Shown here: positions 25,523 through 34,518 of the stretch, piece by piece
How positions within the stretch are numbered: the stretch's first letter is position 1
Layout: each line of letters opens with the position of its first letter
NCBI GenBank assembly: GCA_030835405.1
Contig: JAURPG010000113.1
Coordinates: 1-34,635, forward strand
From: Gammaproteobacteria bacterium
Lineage (GTDB): Bacteria; Pseudomonadota; Gammaproteobacteria; Eutrophobiales; Eutrophobiaceae
DNA: 34,635 nt
Direction: 5' to 3'
Translations under genes and position numbers: made by a program
Notes under the pieces: generated by a model
The model's database searches: none
Seen by the model: the letters and a program-made list of their open reading frames with translations, nothing else
What the model was told of the DNA's origin: nothing

Positions 25523-25590
25523 GGTTTTTACAGGTAAGCGATATCAAGATAACATTATAAAAATAATAATAAGTCCAAAGCCCTGCCAAT

Positions 25591-27312
25591 ATGAATTTTA
25601 TTAATGTTTTACAGAATCGACCTCGGCTGATTGCTGGTCTAGTTACCGCTTTAGTTCTGGTTATTTGTTGTCTGCTTGTCATTGCATCTCTTTTAGCAAA
25701 ACCGGAGCAGTATTTTCAACCGGTTGACGCCCCACAGCAAAGCTTGAGCAATGAACAAATTATTGCAGGTTGGGTCAAGCTTGACCGACCCAGTTATCAT
25801 GTTGGCGAAGTAATACATCAACAACTTCGGATTCTATATCGAAGCGATAAAGTGGTCCCAGATATCGACAACTTGCGTAGAAGGATGAGTTTCTTTCCGC
25901 TTGAAAACCGTAACTTGACAGAAACTGTCATCAATCATCCGGAGCAGATAGTTGAATATATTCTTGATTATGAATTACAGGCAGTACGGGTAGAACCCCA
26001 ACAAACTTACCGTATCGATCCATTCATTCTGTACTATACAAATGTAGACCAGGCAGATGACAATGTCTTTTCATATACAGTTCAAACACCAGTTGTACAT
26101 ATTGGTTCATTCTATCCTGATAACATAGATCGCATTGTCTTACATGATATTAAAGGGGCCCTTGGTACCGCGAACCATCTCCGCCAAACCATACCCGCAG
26201 GTAGTGGCATTCTCTTATTGGCCGTTGCCGGTATTTTATTGTGGCACTTTGGGAGAAGAAGAAACATCCAGGAATTATCTGAGGAAGAACAACTTTGGCG
26301 GGTTTTCATATCAATCAAGTCTACCGATCTGAACAACCGGTTACGCCTGTTAAATTATGAGCAGGTCTTCACGCGTTTGTTATATATACAAACAGATATT
26401 ACTCCCGAGTCATTCTGGTCCGGGCTTAACCCTGATAATGAAGAATGGCGGCCACTGGCAATTGAGGCCCGAAAAATTCTGATTGAAAATTACCAGGCCG
26501 ACGAGCCCGATGCAGCTGGTATTGATACAATTAAATCAATTTTGGAAAAGCAGCTTGCTGCACTGGTAGAAGAATCAAGATTAAAGATAGAACAGCAACC
26601 CACTTTCGGACAACGGATATCGCAACAGCCAACTGTGATAACGCATGCAGGAATTACCGCACTATTTGCTATCGTATTACTGGCAATGTCAGCAGCACCG
26701 AATCTCTGGCTGTCCGGTGAACTGAAAAACTATAACCATATAATTACTGACGTACAGTCAGGTGATATAAGTGAAAATCACTACCTAGATCTATCGGCCA
26801 TGGGCGACCGGTCTACCAACAATGTTGTAAAGTTTGCCGCTCTTTATAATGCAGGAACGCTACGGACAGAAAATAGTTTTTCCATGTTCAACCCCGAAGA
26901 TGAAAAACTCATTCTCAATACTGCAATCAGGGCAGATAGTGTCGAAACCCTGTTTATGATTTTGCTAGAAGATGGTCCATTTGATGAAGAGTCGCAAATT
27001 GTCACCGTACTGCTGAATGGTGTTGAACAACTCAGGCGCGCACAACTGGATTTACAGGCTGCCATACGTATCAATCCATATGATAATGATGCACTTAGAA
27101 ACCATGAACTGATCCTCAAGCGCCGTGCACTGATTCTGCAAAGGCTGGGAGAAATCAGACAGTTCTACCGCTCCCAAAAGGATGGGGAAGAACAAGAGGC
27201 CCTGTCTGACCAGGGGATAATCAACCTACTGGAAGCAGAACTTCCGGAAGATGATGATGAGCAGGCATCGGGTAAAGATGACCGCGGTTATATGATTCTG
27301 GAGCGGTTTTAA
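25591..27312 (+). CDS. Membrane protein resembling an MxaA-MxaK fusion
   Basis: Protein of 573 aa with three apparent membrane helices (about residues 13-35, 204-220, 350-370). Between the first two is a periplasmic beta-rich domain (about 55-200) of the MxaA/BatD type. Between the second and third is a cytoplasmic helical part with FTRLLYIQ and WSGLNPDNEEWRPLAIEARKI, which recalls the C-terminal part of MxaA. After the third helix is a periplasmic TPR-like part, including AALYNAGTLR, RRAQLDLQAAIRINPYDNDA and LRNHELILKRRAL, similar to MxaK. In methylotrophs MxaA and MxaK are separate accessory proteins for calcium insertion into methanol dehydrogenase. The likeness is judged by layout and motifs, not by alignment. 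The stop overlaps the next ATG (TAATG), so it is coupled to the vWA genes. Confidence 0.6.
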   Translation: MNFINVLQNRPRLIAGLVTALVLVICCLLVIASLLAKPEQYFQPVDAPQQSLSNEQIIAGWVKLDRPSYHVGEVIHQQLRILYRSDKVVPDIDNLRRRMSFFPLENRNLTETVINHPEQIVEYILDYELQAVRVEPQQTYRIDPFILYYTNVDQADDNVFSYTVQTPVVHIGSFYPDNIDRIVLHDIKGALGTANHLRQTIPAGSGILLLAVAGILLWHFGRRRNIQELSEEEQLWRVFISIKSTDLNNRLRLLNYEQVFTRLLYIQTDITPESFWSGLNPDNEEWRPLAIEARKILIENYQADEPDAAGIDTIKSILEKQLAALVEESRLKIEQQPTFGQRISQQPTVITHAGITALFAIVLLAMSAAPNLWLSGELKNYNHIITDVQSGDISENHYLDLSAMGDRSTNNVVKFAALYNAGTLRTENSFSMFNPEDEKLILNTAIRADSVETLFMILLEDGPFDEESQIVTVLLNGVEQLRRAQLDLQAAIRINPYDNDALRNHELILKRRALILQRLGEIRQFYRSQKDGEEQEALSDQGIINLLEAELPEDDDEQASGKDDRGYMILERF

Positions 27313-28364
27313 TGGAAAGCAGTAACAGCATTATTCAGGAGTTAATCATCAATTCGCCTGAATATGGATTCATTATTGTCCCGCTGTTACTTGTCCTGTT
27401 ATGGCAGGTTCTGTTTAATAAAAAACGCGGCAATTACAAACTGAACGGCCTTGAGTATCTACGCGCCCATCATTGCCTGAAAGGTAGTTCAAGAAAGATT
27501 TACCGGTCTGTACTGTGGTTTTTTTTTGTTGCCCTGGTGGCAGTCATCTGGATCGATCCGGTGCTGTATACCAATACACCATTATTAAGTTCCGAGAACG
27601 AGACACTGCATAAAAATTTTATCGTTGCCTTCGACATGTCTCCCTCAATGAACCTGCCTGTAGAGCACAAGGGTTATGGAGGCGAGGACCTTACCGCAGG
27701 CCAGGAAGGAACAACCCGGTATGAGACTGCCAGGGAGGCACTATTCGATTTTCTACAACGATTTGACGGTGAGCGGTTTGGCCTCATCCTGTTCAGTACT
27801 GAACCATTTCTTGCCCGTTGGCCTACAACGGAAACCTCAAATCAGTTCCTTGAAATCCTGGGGGACAATATCCGTAGAGGTTCAGGAACCCAGCTTGAGG
27901 CATTTTCATCCCTGACCAATATCGACAAGGCATTGACCCTGGCTAGGGAAGTCCTGGGTGGTGAAGAAGGTGCCATCATTATGATCTCAGATACCGAGGA
28001 TGATATGGAAAACCTTGGGGGCGCCGTCAGAATACTTCGTGAAAACAATATACGCCTGTATACCATTGGTGTGGGTGTGTCTGATTTTATCATCCAGAGT
28101 CTTGACCAGCAATTTGCTGATGATCCTGGCTTCCGTATTTTTCAGGTGGACTCTGAGGAAGATATGCGCGAAGCCTACAAGGTGGTGAGCGAAGTAGAAG
28201 AATCACCACTATTCAGCCTGGAGTCCAATATTTATGAATACGATCTCAGGTGGGTGTTATCACTGATGGCCTTATTGGTCATGACCGGCCTGTTATGGCT
28301 AGACCAGTTTTATTTCCACCAGTCTACCAATGCTTTTACATCCTTATGGATAGGCGGGACTTGA
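27312..28364 (+). CDS. vWA domain membrane protein, MxaC-like
   Basis: Membrane-anchored von Willebrand A protein of 350 aa. Hydrophobic segments are at about residues 16-35, 58-80 and 315-335. The vWA domain (about 95-290) has an intact MIDAS: DMSPS in FIVAFDMSPSMN, a Thr-containing loop in RRGSGTQLEA, and Asp in IIMISDTEDD. An insertion after the first motif (VEHKGYGGEDLTAGQEG) is unlike the compact BatA type. Size, topology and order next to an MxaA-like gene match MxaC best, with BatA/BatB as the alternative. The start overlaps the preceding stop. It probably works in one complex with its neighbours. Confidence 0.8.
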   Translation: MESSNSIIQELIINSPEYGFIIVPLLLVLLWQVLFNKKRGNYKLNGLEYLRAHHCLKGSSRKIYRSVLWFFFVALVAVIWIDPVLYTNTPLLSSENETLHKNFIVAFDMSPSMNLPVEHKGYGGEDLTAGQEGTTRYETAREALFDFLQRFDGERFGLILFSTEPFLARWPTTETSNQFLEILGDNIRRGSGTQLEAFSSLTNIDKALTLAREVLGGEEGAIIMISDTEDDMENLGGAVRILRENNIRLYTIGVGVSDFIIQSLDQQFADDPGFRIFQVDSEEDMREAYKVVSEVEESPLFSLESNIYEYDLRWVLSLMALLVMTGLLWLDQFYFHQSTNAFTSLWIGGT

Positions 28365-28368
28365 TGAT

Positions 28369-29334
28369 ATGGGGTTCGAATATCCAGCCGCTTTCTATAG
28401 TATTGTCATTTTACCGCTTGTCCTGTGGATTCTCTGGAAAGGTATTAATTATACCGGCCTGATCTCGTCTCTTTATAAATCTGACTCGCCAACAGGTTAT
28501 TACAAAACCATAAAAACTACTGCTGTTGTCATTATATTTTTATGCCTGGTTCTGGTAGGTGCCAGACCTTACCTCGAACCCCGGACAACAGCTGACTATA
28601 TCTTTTTAACCGACATATCTCGCAGCATGACGGCACGAAATTACTGTAGTGAACCAAGCTTCCTGGACAGGAGCAAGGAAGTCATGCGTGAAATTCTGGA
28701 AAATGTCCCTGAAGGCCGATTTGGCATGTTCGCGTTTGCAAGACTGGCCTTCCCCATCTCTCAAATGACCTTCAATCATCACTACCTTCATGATGTCATT
28801 GATAAAGGTCTGGGCGTTGGCATGATATTTGAGGCTACGGCAACCGGGATCACCAACGGCCTGTCGGTGGTGGCCCAGAAAAAAACCAATTTTCCCGAAA
28901 TATATGGCAATGTTGAATATATCATTCTGTTTAGCGATGGATTCATGGAAGGTGACTGGCGTAATGATTTAACACAATCACTGGCGGACATCAGGCAGGC
29001 AGGGATAAAAGTAATCACTGTTGGTATTGGAAACCCTGGAGAGACGCCGATACCCAGACAGGTTAATGGCGAGTGTGTCGATGATTACCTGCAGTCAGGC
29101 GGCAGACCATTGCGAATTCCACTTCAGGATGACCTGTTAAAGTTTATTGCCACCGAGACAGGTGGCGATTATTTTGGTGAAGGTACCATAAATGAACTGA
29201 TTACCTTCCTGCGAGAAAATACCTTGAAACCGGCACTTGAAAATACTCCATTTACCGAACAGCAACGCAGAGACATCAGTGGTGGTTTTCTTTTAACTAC
29301 CACACTGGCGTTACTGGTTTTTCTGCTTCTGTAA
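28369..29334 (+). CDS. vWA domain membrane protein, MxaL/BatA-like
   Basis: Second vWA protein, 321 aa. Hydrophobic segments lie at about residues 8-24, 46-64 and 303-321 (C-terminal end). The vWA domain (about 75-280) has an intact MIDAS: DISRS in YIFLTDISRSMTARN, the Thr in EATATGITNGL, and Asp in ILFSDGFMEG. Small size and a C-terminal helix that ends the protein match MxaL of methanol dehydrogenase clusters; BatA-type proteins are the alternative. It starts four bases after the previous stop. Three coupled genes (MxaA/K-like, MxaC-like, MxaL-like) make a compact module. No MoxR ATPase or DUF58 protein is present next to it. Confidence 0.8.
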   Translation: MGFEYPAAFYSIVILPLVLWILWKGINYTGLISSLYKSDSPTGYYKTIKTTAVVIIFLCLVLVGARPYLEPRTTADYIFLTDISRSMTARNYCSEPSFLDRSKEVMREILENVPEGRFGMFAFARLAFPISQMTFNHHYLHDVIDKGLGVGMIFEATATGITNGLSVVAQKKTNFPEIYGNVEYIILFSDGFMEGDWRNDLTQSLADIRQAGIKVITVGIGNPGETPIPRQVNGECVDDYLQSGGRPLRIPLQDDLLKFIATETGGDYFGEGTINELITFLRENTLKPALENTPFTEQQRRDISGGFLLTTTLALLVFLLL

Positions 29335-29462
29335 TTTGCTATTAACCCTTCCTTCCAGCTCACTATACTGTAATGTAAAAACGAACGGCTGGATTTGTTG
29401 TAGCCATAATTAAAAATCTGGATAATATAAATGCTACCTGACACTTGCCTGGAACCATACAA

Positions 29463-30059
29463 ATGTTACTGATGATCGACAATTATGACTCTTTTACCTT
29501 CAATCTGGTGCAATACCTGGGTGAACTGGGTGAAAACGTGCAGGTCCATAGAAATGATAAAATCAGCCTCAGTGATATTAGAGACCTCAATCCAGAACGA
29601 ATTGTTATATCGCCGGGCCCCTGTACACCCAATGAGGCGGGCATATCCCTGCAGATACTGGAAGAATTCAAAGATACCAAACCCATTCTTGGTGTCTGTC
29701 TTGGTCACCAGTGTATCGGCCAGGTATTTGGGGGCAAGGTAATCCATGCCCGGCAAATTATGCACGGAAAAACCTCACCTGTTTACCATGAAAATACCGA
29801 TATCTTTAAGGATATTGAAGATCCCTTTACCGCTACCCGCTACCATTCCCTGGTCGTGGATGAGTCGACATTACCGGAATGCTTACATACCACCGCATGG
29901 ACTTTAAATGCGGCCGGAGAAAGAGATGAGATCATGGGTTTGAGACATAAAGACCTGCCTATATATGGTGTTCAGTTTCATCCGGAATCTATTCTCACCG
30001 AGACAGGTCACCAGTTATTAAAAAATTTCTTAACCATAACCAGTAAAAACAAACAATGA
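29463..30059 (+). CDS. trpG: Anthranilate synthase component II (glutamine amidotransferase)
   Basis: Class I glutamine amidotransferase that supplies ammonia to TrpE; it may also serve PabB in folate synthesis. Motifs: [20 protein letters not shown], the oxyanion region [13 protein letters not shown], the nucleophile Cys in [12 protein letters not shown], and the catalytic His-Glu in FHPESILTE. The ATG at 29463 gives the standard N-terminus (MLLMIDNYD); a TTG 18 bases upstream extends the frame but is not needed. The encoded protein is 198 aa. The stop overlaps the trpD start (ATGA). It is separated from trpE by the amidohydrolase and Mxa-like genes. Confidence 0.96.
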   Translation: MLLMIDNYDSFTFNLVQYLGELGENVQVHRNDKISLSDIRDLNPERIVISPGPCTPNEAGISLQILEEFKDTKPILGVCLGHQCIGQVFGGKVIHARQIMHGKTSPVYHENTDIFKDIEDPFTATRYHSLVVDESTLPECLHTTAWTLNAAGERDEIMGLRHKDLPIYGVQFHPESILTETGHQLLKNFLTITSKNKQ

Positions 30060-31087
30060 ATATACAACAGGCAATTGCAAAACTTATTGAACAGGAAGAC
30101 ATCGCAGGTCCAGAGATGCAGGAGGTGATGAGAAGCATCATGAAAGGAGAAGCCACTCCGGCTCAAATAGGTGGCTTCCTGATTGCCCTGCGAATGAAGG
30201 GTGAAACCATTGATGAAATTGCGGCCGCCGCCACCATTATGCGTGAATTTGCCCTCAAGGTAGATGTACAGGGTGACCACCTAATCGACATAGTGGGTAC
30301 CGGAGGTGATGGATTACATACATTTAATATTTCCACTACCGCCGCGTTTGTGATTGCCGCTGCAGGAGGAAAAGTTGCAAAACATAATAACCGTTCAGTC
30401 TCCAGTCGCAGCGGCAGTGCAGATGTACTGGACATGGCTGGCGTCAAACTGGGACTGCCACCAGAACAGGTAGCCGAGTGTATAAACAAGGTGGGTGTTG
30501 GTTTCATGTTTGCCCCGGCCCACCACAGTGCCACGAAATATGCTGTTGGTCCACGCAAAGAACTGGCAGCGAGAACAATCTTTAATATGCTGGGACCATT
30601 AACCAATCCGGCCCATGTCCCCAATCTGCTAATCGGTGTTTATGATAAGGAGCTTGTCTCACCCATAGCAGCCGTGATGAAGGTCCTGGGTAACAACCAT
30701 GTCATGGTGGTACATTCTGATGACGGTATGGATGAAATCAGTATCGGAACAGCTACCCAGGTTGCAGAACTTAAGGACGGAAATATCCTTGAGTATGAAA
30801 TTACGCCAGAACAATTTGGCATCAACAAAGGCAATATGCTTGATATCGTTGTTCATAGTATCGATGACAGTTACGCAATAATGCAATCTGTACTGAATAA
30901 TGAACCAGGTACTGCCCGCGATATTGTATTACTGAATGCCGGTGCAGCCATCTATACGGCAAACCTGTGTGACAGCCTGGATCAGGGAGTAAAACTGGCC
31001 CAGGAAGCCATTGCCAATGGTGAGGCAAAAAAGAAACTGGAAGAATTAATCATACTCAGCAATGAACTCGCGGATCATATGACATGA
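30056..31087 (+). CDS. trpD: Anthranilate phosphoribosyltransferase
   Basis: Joins anthranilate to phosphoribosyl pyrophosphate. The PRPP site is seen in [16 protein letters not shown], followed by [22 protein letters not shown], then [35 protein letters not shown] and the metal-binding SDDGMDEIS. The length of 343 aa is typical. One residue is unusual: the motif usually written KHGNR is KHNNR here, an Asn for Gly at the anthranilate/PRPP interface. Translation is coupled to trpG through the ATGA overlap. Confidence 0.97.
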   Translation: MNIQQAIAKLIEQEDIAGPEMQEVMRSIMKGEATPAQIGGFLIALRMKGETIDEIAAAATIMREFALKVDVQGDHLIDIVGTGGDGLHTFNISTTAAFVIAAAGGKVAKHNNRSVSSRSGSADVLDMAGVKLGLPPEQVAECINKVGVGFMFAPAHHSATKYAVGPRKELAARTIFNMLGPLTNPAHVPNLLIGVYDKELVSPIAAVMKVLGNNHVMVVHSDDGMDEISIGTATQVAELKDGNILEYEITPEQFGINKGNMLDIVVHSIDDSYAIMQSVLNNEPGTARDIVLLNAGAAIYTANLCDSLDQGVKLAQEAIANGEAKKKLEELIILSNELADHMT

Positions 31088-31102
31088 TGGGTATAGACTG
31101 CT

Positions 31103-31909
31103 ATGACTAGTACTGATCGGCCCGACATCCTTAACAAGATCCTTGAAAGAAAGCGTCAGGAAATTACCGAGCGGCAAACTAATTTGAATCTTGATACTAT
31201 TCAAAAACTTGCAGCAGACGCGTCGCCTGCCAGAGGTTTTTATCAAGCCATTGATTCTAAAATAGAGCAGGGTAAAGCGGCTGTTATTGCAGAAATCAAA
31301 AAGGCCTCACCGAGTAAGGGGATTATCCGAGAAGACTTTGATCCAGCTTTTTTAGCAAAATCCTATACGGAAGGTGGCGCAACCTGCCTTTCAGTCCTGA
31401 CTGATATGGACTTTTTTCAGGGTGATGATGAATATCTCAAGGCCGCCAAAGCAGCATGCAATCTTCCTGTATTAAGAAAAGATTTCACCATTGACCCTTA
31501 TCAGGTGTACGAAGCACGTGCGATTGGCGCTGACTGTATACTCCTGATTGTTGCCGCCTTGTCGGATCTTCAGTTAAGAGAACTGGCAGACATTACCCTT
31601 GAACTAGGGATGGATGTCCTGGTAGAAGTTCATGACCGTGAAGAACTGGAACGGGCCTTGATCCTGCGCACACCTCTGATAGGCATCAATAACCGTGATT
31701 TGCATACCTTCAAAACGGATCTTGAAACAACGATTAATCTTTTGACTGATGTTTTCCCGGACCGGACCGTGGTAACAGAAAGCGGCATACATACCACCCA
31801 ACAGGTAGCCATGTTAAGACAACATAATGTGAATGCATTCCTGATAGGAGAAGCATTCATGTCAGCGGATGATCCCGGCAAAAAACTCAAAGAGATGTTT
31901 GCAGAGTAA
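31103..31909 (+). CDS. trpC: Indole-3-glycerol phosphate synthase
   Basis: TIM-barrel enzyme that closes the indole ring. Motifs: N-terminal [13 protein letters not shown], the catalytic Lys in [21 protein letters not shown], the Glu/Lys region [43 protein letters not shown], and VVTESGIHT with the Glu and Ser at the phosphate site. The length of 268 aa is normal for the monofunctional enzyme; no TrpF domain is fused. It is 15 bp after trpD and the next ORF starts immediately after its stop. Confidence 0.97.
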   Translation: MTSTDRPDILNKILERKRQEITERQTNLNLDTIQKLAADASPARGFYQAIDSKIEQGKAAVIAEIKKASPSKGIIREDFDPAFLAKSYTEGGATCLSVLTDMDFFQGDDEYLKAAKAACNLPVLRKDFTIDPYQVYEARAIGADCILLIVAALSDLQLRELADITLELGMDVLVEVHDREELERALILRTPLIGINNRDLHTFKTDLETTINLLTDVFPDRTVVTESGIHTTQQVAMLRQHNVNAFLIGEAFMSADDPGKKLKEMFAE

Positions 31910-32266
31910 ATGCTAAAGGTAATTACTGATCTCACTCAAACCAGTGATGATCTTCACAGACGCTGGTTTGCAGATGAAAACCTGAACCTGTATATATGGC
32001 AAGATGCCAGTCATGCCATAACTCAATTTCAAATTAGCTATCAACTAAATGACGATGATCTGGTTTTAACCTGGAATGATAATATCGGGCTATCCAGCCA
32101 CTAGGTAGACAGTGGTTCAGACGACCCTGCCAGGGCGAAGGCATCTCCTGTCCTGGTTAAGAGCTCAAAAGCCAATATTGATTATGTGCGCAAGCTGTTT
32201 GAAGAATCTGGACAAAAGCTTGAGCATGATCTCTATGAGTTTATATTTAGAAAACTACCAACCTGA
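31910..32266 (+). pseudogene. Conserved hypothetical gene after trpC, broken by in-frame TAG
   Basis: The frame opens at ATG 31910, the base right after the trpC stop, and reads MLKVITDLTQTSDDLHRRWF, then LNLYIWQD and ITQFQISYQL, ending at a TAG (32102-32104). The same frame then continues without a stop to a TGA at 32264: VDSGSDDPARAKASPVLVK, then YVRKLFEESGQ and DLYEFIFRKL. The two parts together make a natural protein of about 118 residues, and the pattern agrees with conserved hypothetical proteins I recall from related gammaproteobacteria, where a Val-Asp-x-Gly and PVLV stretch sits in this place. So a single nonsense change is the simplest reading. A base-calling error is the main alternative. 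The function is unknown. Confidence 0.65.
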
Positions 32267-32298
32267 AAACATGCCAACCTGATAATATAGTTAATTAT

Positions 32299-32514
32299 CT
32301 AATCCACTTTCTTTTTTGAATTGAGCATCTCACAAAAGCTGTTCATTCCTAAAAACAGCCAAAGAAATAACGTCAAAAATAATCCGGTTAATATGATTAT
32401 AAATTCTCCCTCCCTAGCACCAAAGTACATAATCAGCGGTCCTTCCCAGGACAGAAACAATAAAAACATAATAAAGCAAAACTGAGGAGAGCATTGATTA
32501 GGTTTCATGAACAT
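32299..32514 (-). CDS. Small hypothetical membrane protein
   Basis: An ORF of 71 codons, unrecognised. It would have two hydrophobic helices (about residues 13-30 and 38-57) and a basic C-terminus (NSKKKVD). A second in-frame ATG is three codons in. No ribosome site is visible before either start. It sits between two broken genes, so it may itself be decaying or not expressed. The membrane character and lack of a better frame give modest support. Confidence 0.35.
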   Translation of the reverse strand: MFMKPNQCSPQFCFIMFLLFLSWEGPLIMYFGAREGEFIIILTGLFLTLFLWLFLGMNSFCEMLNSKKKVD

Positions 32515-32523
32515 GAATTACAT

Positions 32524-32931
32524 TTAACAGTTAACAACGAGTTTTTCCGGGCTGTCCCAATCGATGAGCGAGAGGATATCCAAAGGCCTTAGCACACCAA
32601 CATAATCCGCGCCGCGTTAAACAATCAAATGCCTCACATTATGATTTATCATGATATCAACGGCTGCTTTTAGCGAAAGGTTCGACTGAACAATCTCCAT
32701 TTCGGGTGTGCATATCTCCCACACTTTAACTGTATGGAAATTAAGTTTTTTCTTGGTGGCATAACCAATAAGTTGCCTGGTTATAATGCCGAACAAATTA
32801 TTATCATCATCAATAACCGCAACGCATATATAATAATTCCAATTTAGCTCCTTTATTAGCGAGGACAATGGGGTATCTATTTTAACTACCAGAATATGCT
32901 TCATGACTTGTGACACAACGATGTTTGACAT
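32524..32931 (-). pseudogene. CBS-domain pair gene, broken by in-frame TAA
   Basis: Frame from ATG 32931: the first CBS domain is MSNIVVSQVMKH to LFGIITRQLIGYATKK (about residues 1-60), and the second begins VWEICTPEMEIVQSNLSLKA and reaches NHNVRHLIV, where a TAA (32617-32619) stops it at codon 105. Reading on in the same frame to a TAA at 32524 gives RGADYVGVLRPLDILSLIDW, which is the missing last strand and helix of the second CBS domain. The intact protein would be about 135 aa, a normal length for a stand-alone CBS pair, which usually senses adenine nucleotides. The first part alone might still fold poorly as a truncated protein. No ribosome site is seen. Confidence 0.7.
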
Positions 32932-33176
32932 AACTCGTATCCAAAAAAATACCTGTCTATTCTAATATTGCCCTTTCTTAACTAGATAATAATAGACTAA
33001 AAACCGCGTTGCCATTTAGCAACTTACTTAGATAACAAAGTTTTTACACAATTGACTTGATATTTAAGAATATTTAACCAATTTATGAATCAGTTATTGG
33101 AGTTTACTTGCCGCAACGATCCTGATTGCACCAATAAACACAGATTGATATATCATGAAGTGATTACGCTTGAAAA
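32932..33176. other. AT-rich spacer, possible tiny ORF only
   Basis: These 245 bp, between the MFS gene and the broken CBS gene, hold no supported gene. A 31-codon plus-strand ORF (33085-33180) is open and has two Cys and two His, but no ribosome site. A weak stem, GTTGC/GCAAC, is at 33008-33023 without a U-tract. Confidence 0.5.
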
Positions 33177-34475
33177 TTAATCTTGAAGGTCTATCCGTTG
33201 AACATCTCCGACAATAAAGATGTAGGAGAACGCGCCCACCAGGGCAAGTATTCCCACATAAAATATTGCCCCGATAAATGAACCGGTAGCAGCGACAATA
33301 AATCCGATAACCATCGGTGTGATGATCCCTGCCAGATTTGCAGCGAAATTAAAAATACCTCCGGTCAATCCCAGTTGGTCCATGGGGGCAATATCAGACA
33401 CTAACGTCCAACCCAGTGCGGCCATGCCCTGGGCAAAGAAAGCGACTGAAAGAATGGCAATCACCGCGGTATTGGATTCAACATAATTTGCACCAATGAT
33501 GGTGGATGCCAATAGCAACCCCATAATGATGGGCAACTTCCTGGCAATATTGACAGATTTACCTTTTTTTAGCAGGTAATCGGACAACCAGCCGCCGGAT
33601 AACACGCCCACGGATGCAGCAATAAACGGCATCACGGCAAAGAACCCTATCTTGATCCATTCCATCTGTCTTTCTGTCGCCAGGTAGGTGGGAAACCAGG
33701 TAAGGAAAAACACCAATGTGGAATTACTGGCAAATTGACCAAGACATATGCCAGACAGTTGTCGATACTTGAGCAGTCGAATGATCATACTCCATTCAAA
33801 ACTGGCTTTGTTACCAGATGTGGAAATCAGACCGCCTCCATGAGCAATGTAATCCAGCTCTGACTTACTAACAGATTTATAATCCTGTGGTTCCTGGTAA
33901 AACCTTATCCATACCAACCCGAACAAAATTCCCACCACACCCACAATGATAAACAAGGCGCGCCAACCAAATGCGGCTAGTATCCAAAACAATAACGGGC
34001 TTAAAAATGCCAGGCCAATATATTCTCCAACAGTATAAACACCGGTTGCCATGGCCCTTTCCTGCTGGGGAAACCAGGTTGCCACGATTCTACTGTTAGT
34101 AGGAAAGCAAGGAGCCTCTGCGACACCCAGTCCCAATCGCATGGCGAACAAGGTCCAAACACTGTTCACCAAACCATGCAGTGCGGTAAACAGAGACCAG
34201 AGTGTCAATGACAGGAAATAGATGATTCTTGAACCAAACCGGTCCAGTAAAATACCACCGGGGATCTGCATTGCCGTGTATGACCAGGAAAATGCCGAGA
34301 AGAGGATCCCCATTACTGCTACGCTGATCCCCAGTTCCTCTGTCAATGCTGGGGCAGCAATTCCAAGTATTGTTCTGTCCAGGTAGTTGATCATGGTGCC
34401 AATGGAGATCAATGCCAGGATGACATAACGGGCACGTGTGCGTTTGGTTTGTTCCTGTAGAATGCTAGATGACAT
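33177..34475 (-). CDS. MFS transporter, anion:cation symporter (ACS) type
   Basis: Major facilitator protein with about 12 hydrophobic segments over 432 aa. The N-terminus YVILALISIGTMINYLDRTI, the motif GGILLDRFGSR in the loop after helix 2, and RLGLGVAEAPCFPTNSRIVATWFP are typical of the ACS family (ExuT, GudP, DgoT relatives), which import organic anions such as hexonates and hexuronates with protons. The second half has WLSDYLLKKGKS in the equivalent loop. It is divergent from a shikimate dehydrogenase gene only 43 bp away, so a cyclic acid such as shikimate or quinate is a plausible substrate, though the sequence alone cannot show it. Confidence 0.92.
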   Translation of the reverse strand: MSSSILQEQTKRTRARYVILALISIGTMINYLDRTILGIAAPALTEELGISVAVMGILFSAFSWSYTAMQIPGGILLDRFGSRIIYFLSLTLWSLFTALHGLVNSVWTLFAMRLGLGVAEAPCFPTNSRIVATWFPQQERAMATGVYTVGEYIGLAFLSPLLFWILAAFGWRALFIIVGVVGILFGLVWIRFYQEPQDYKSVSKSELDYIAHGGGLISTSGNKASFEWSMIIRLLKYRQLSGICLGQFASNSTLVFFLTWFPTYLATERQMEWIKIGFFAVMPFIAASVGVLSGGWLSDYLLKKGKSVNIARKLPIIMGLLLASTIIGANYVESNTAVIAILSVAFFAQGMAALGWTLVSDIAPMDQLGLTGGIFNFAANLAGIITPMVIGFIVAATGSFIGAIFYVGILALVGAFSYIFIVGDVQRIDLQD

Positions 34476-34518
34476 GATAATTATTGTTATTAATTTTGTA
34501 CAAACATAACATAGAAAG

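Noticed and set aside
25591-29334. Standard Bat (BatA/BatB/BatD) aerotolerance operon
   Set aside because: MoxR and DUF58 genes are absent and the first protein has an MxaK-like TPR end after a third helix; Mxa-type assignment fits size and order better, though Bat is kept as an alternative.
32102-32104. TAG as pyrrolysine or a programmed readthrough codon
   Set aside because: No pyl genes or downstream structural signal seen in the window, and a neighbouring gene is broken by a different stop (TAA), so decay or base error is simpler.
33008-33023. GTTGC/GCAAC stem as a terminator for the MFS gene
   Set aside because: Five base pairs only, no following T-tract in the right direction.
33085-33180. 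31-codon plus-strand ORF with Cys and His spacing like a small zinc ribbon (CRNDPDCTNKH, then H)
   Set aside because: No ribosome site, no recognisable family, and it overlaps the end of the MFS gene; too short to accept on sequence alone.
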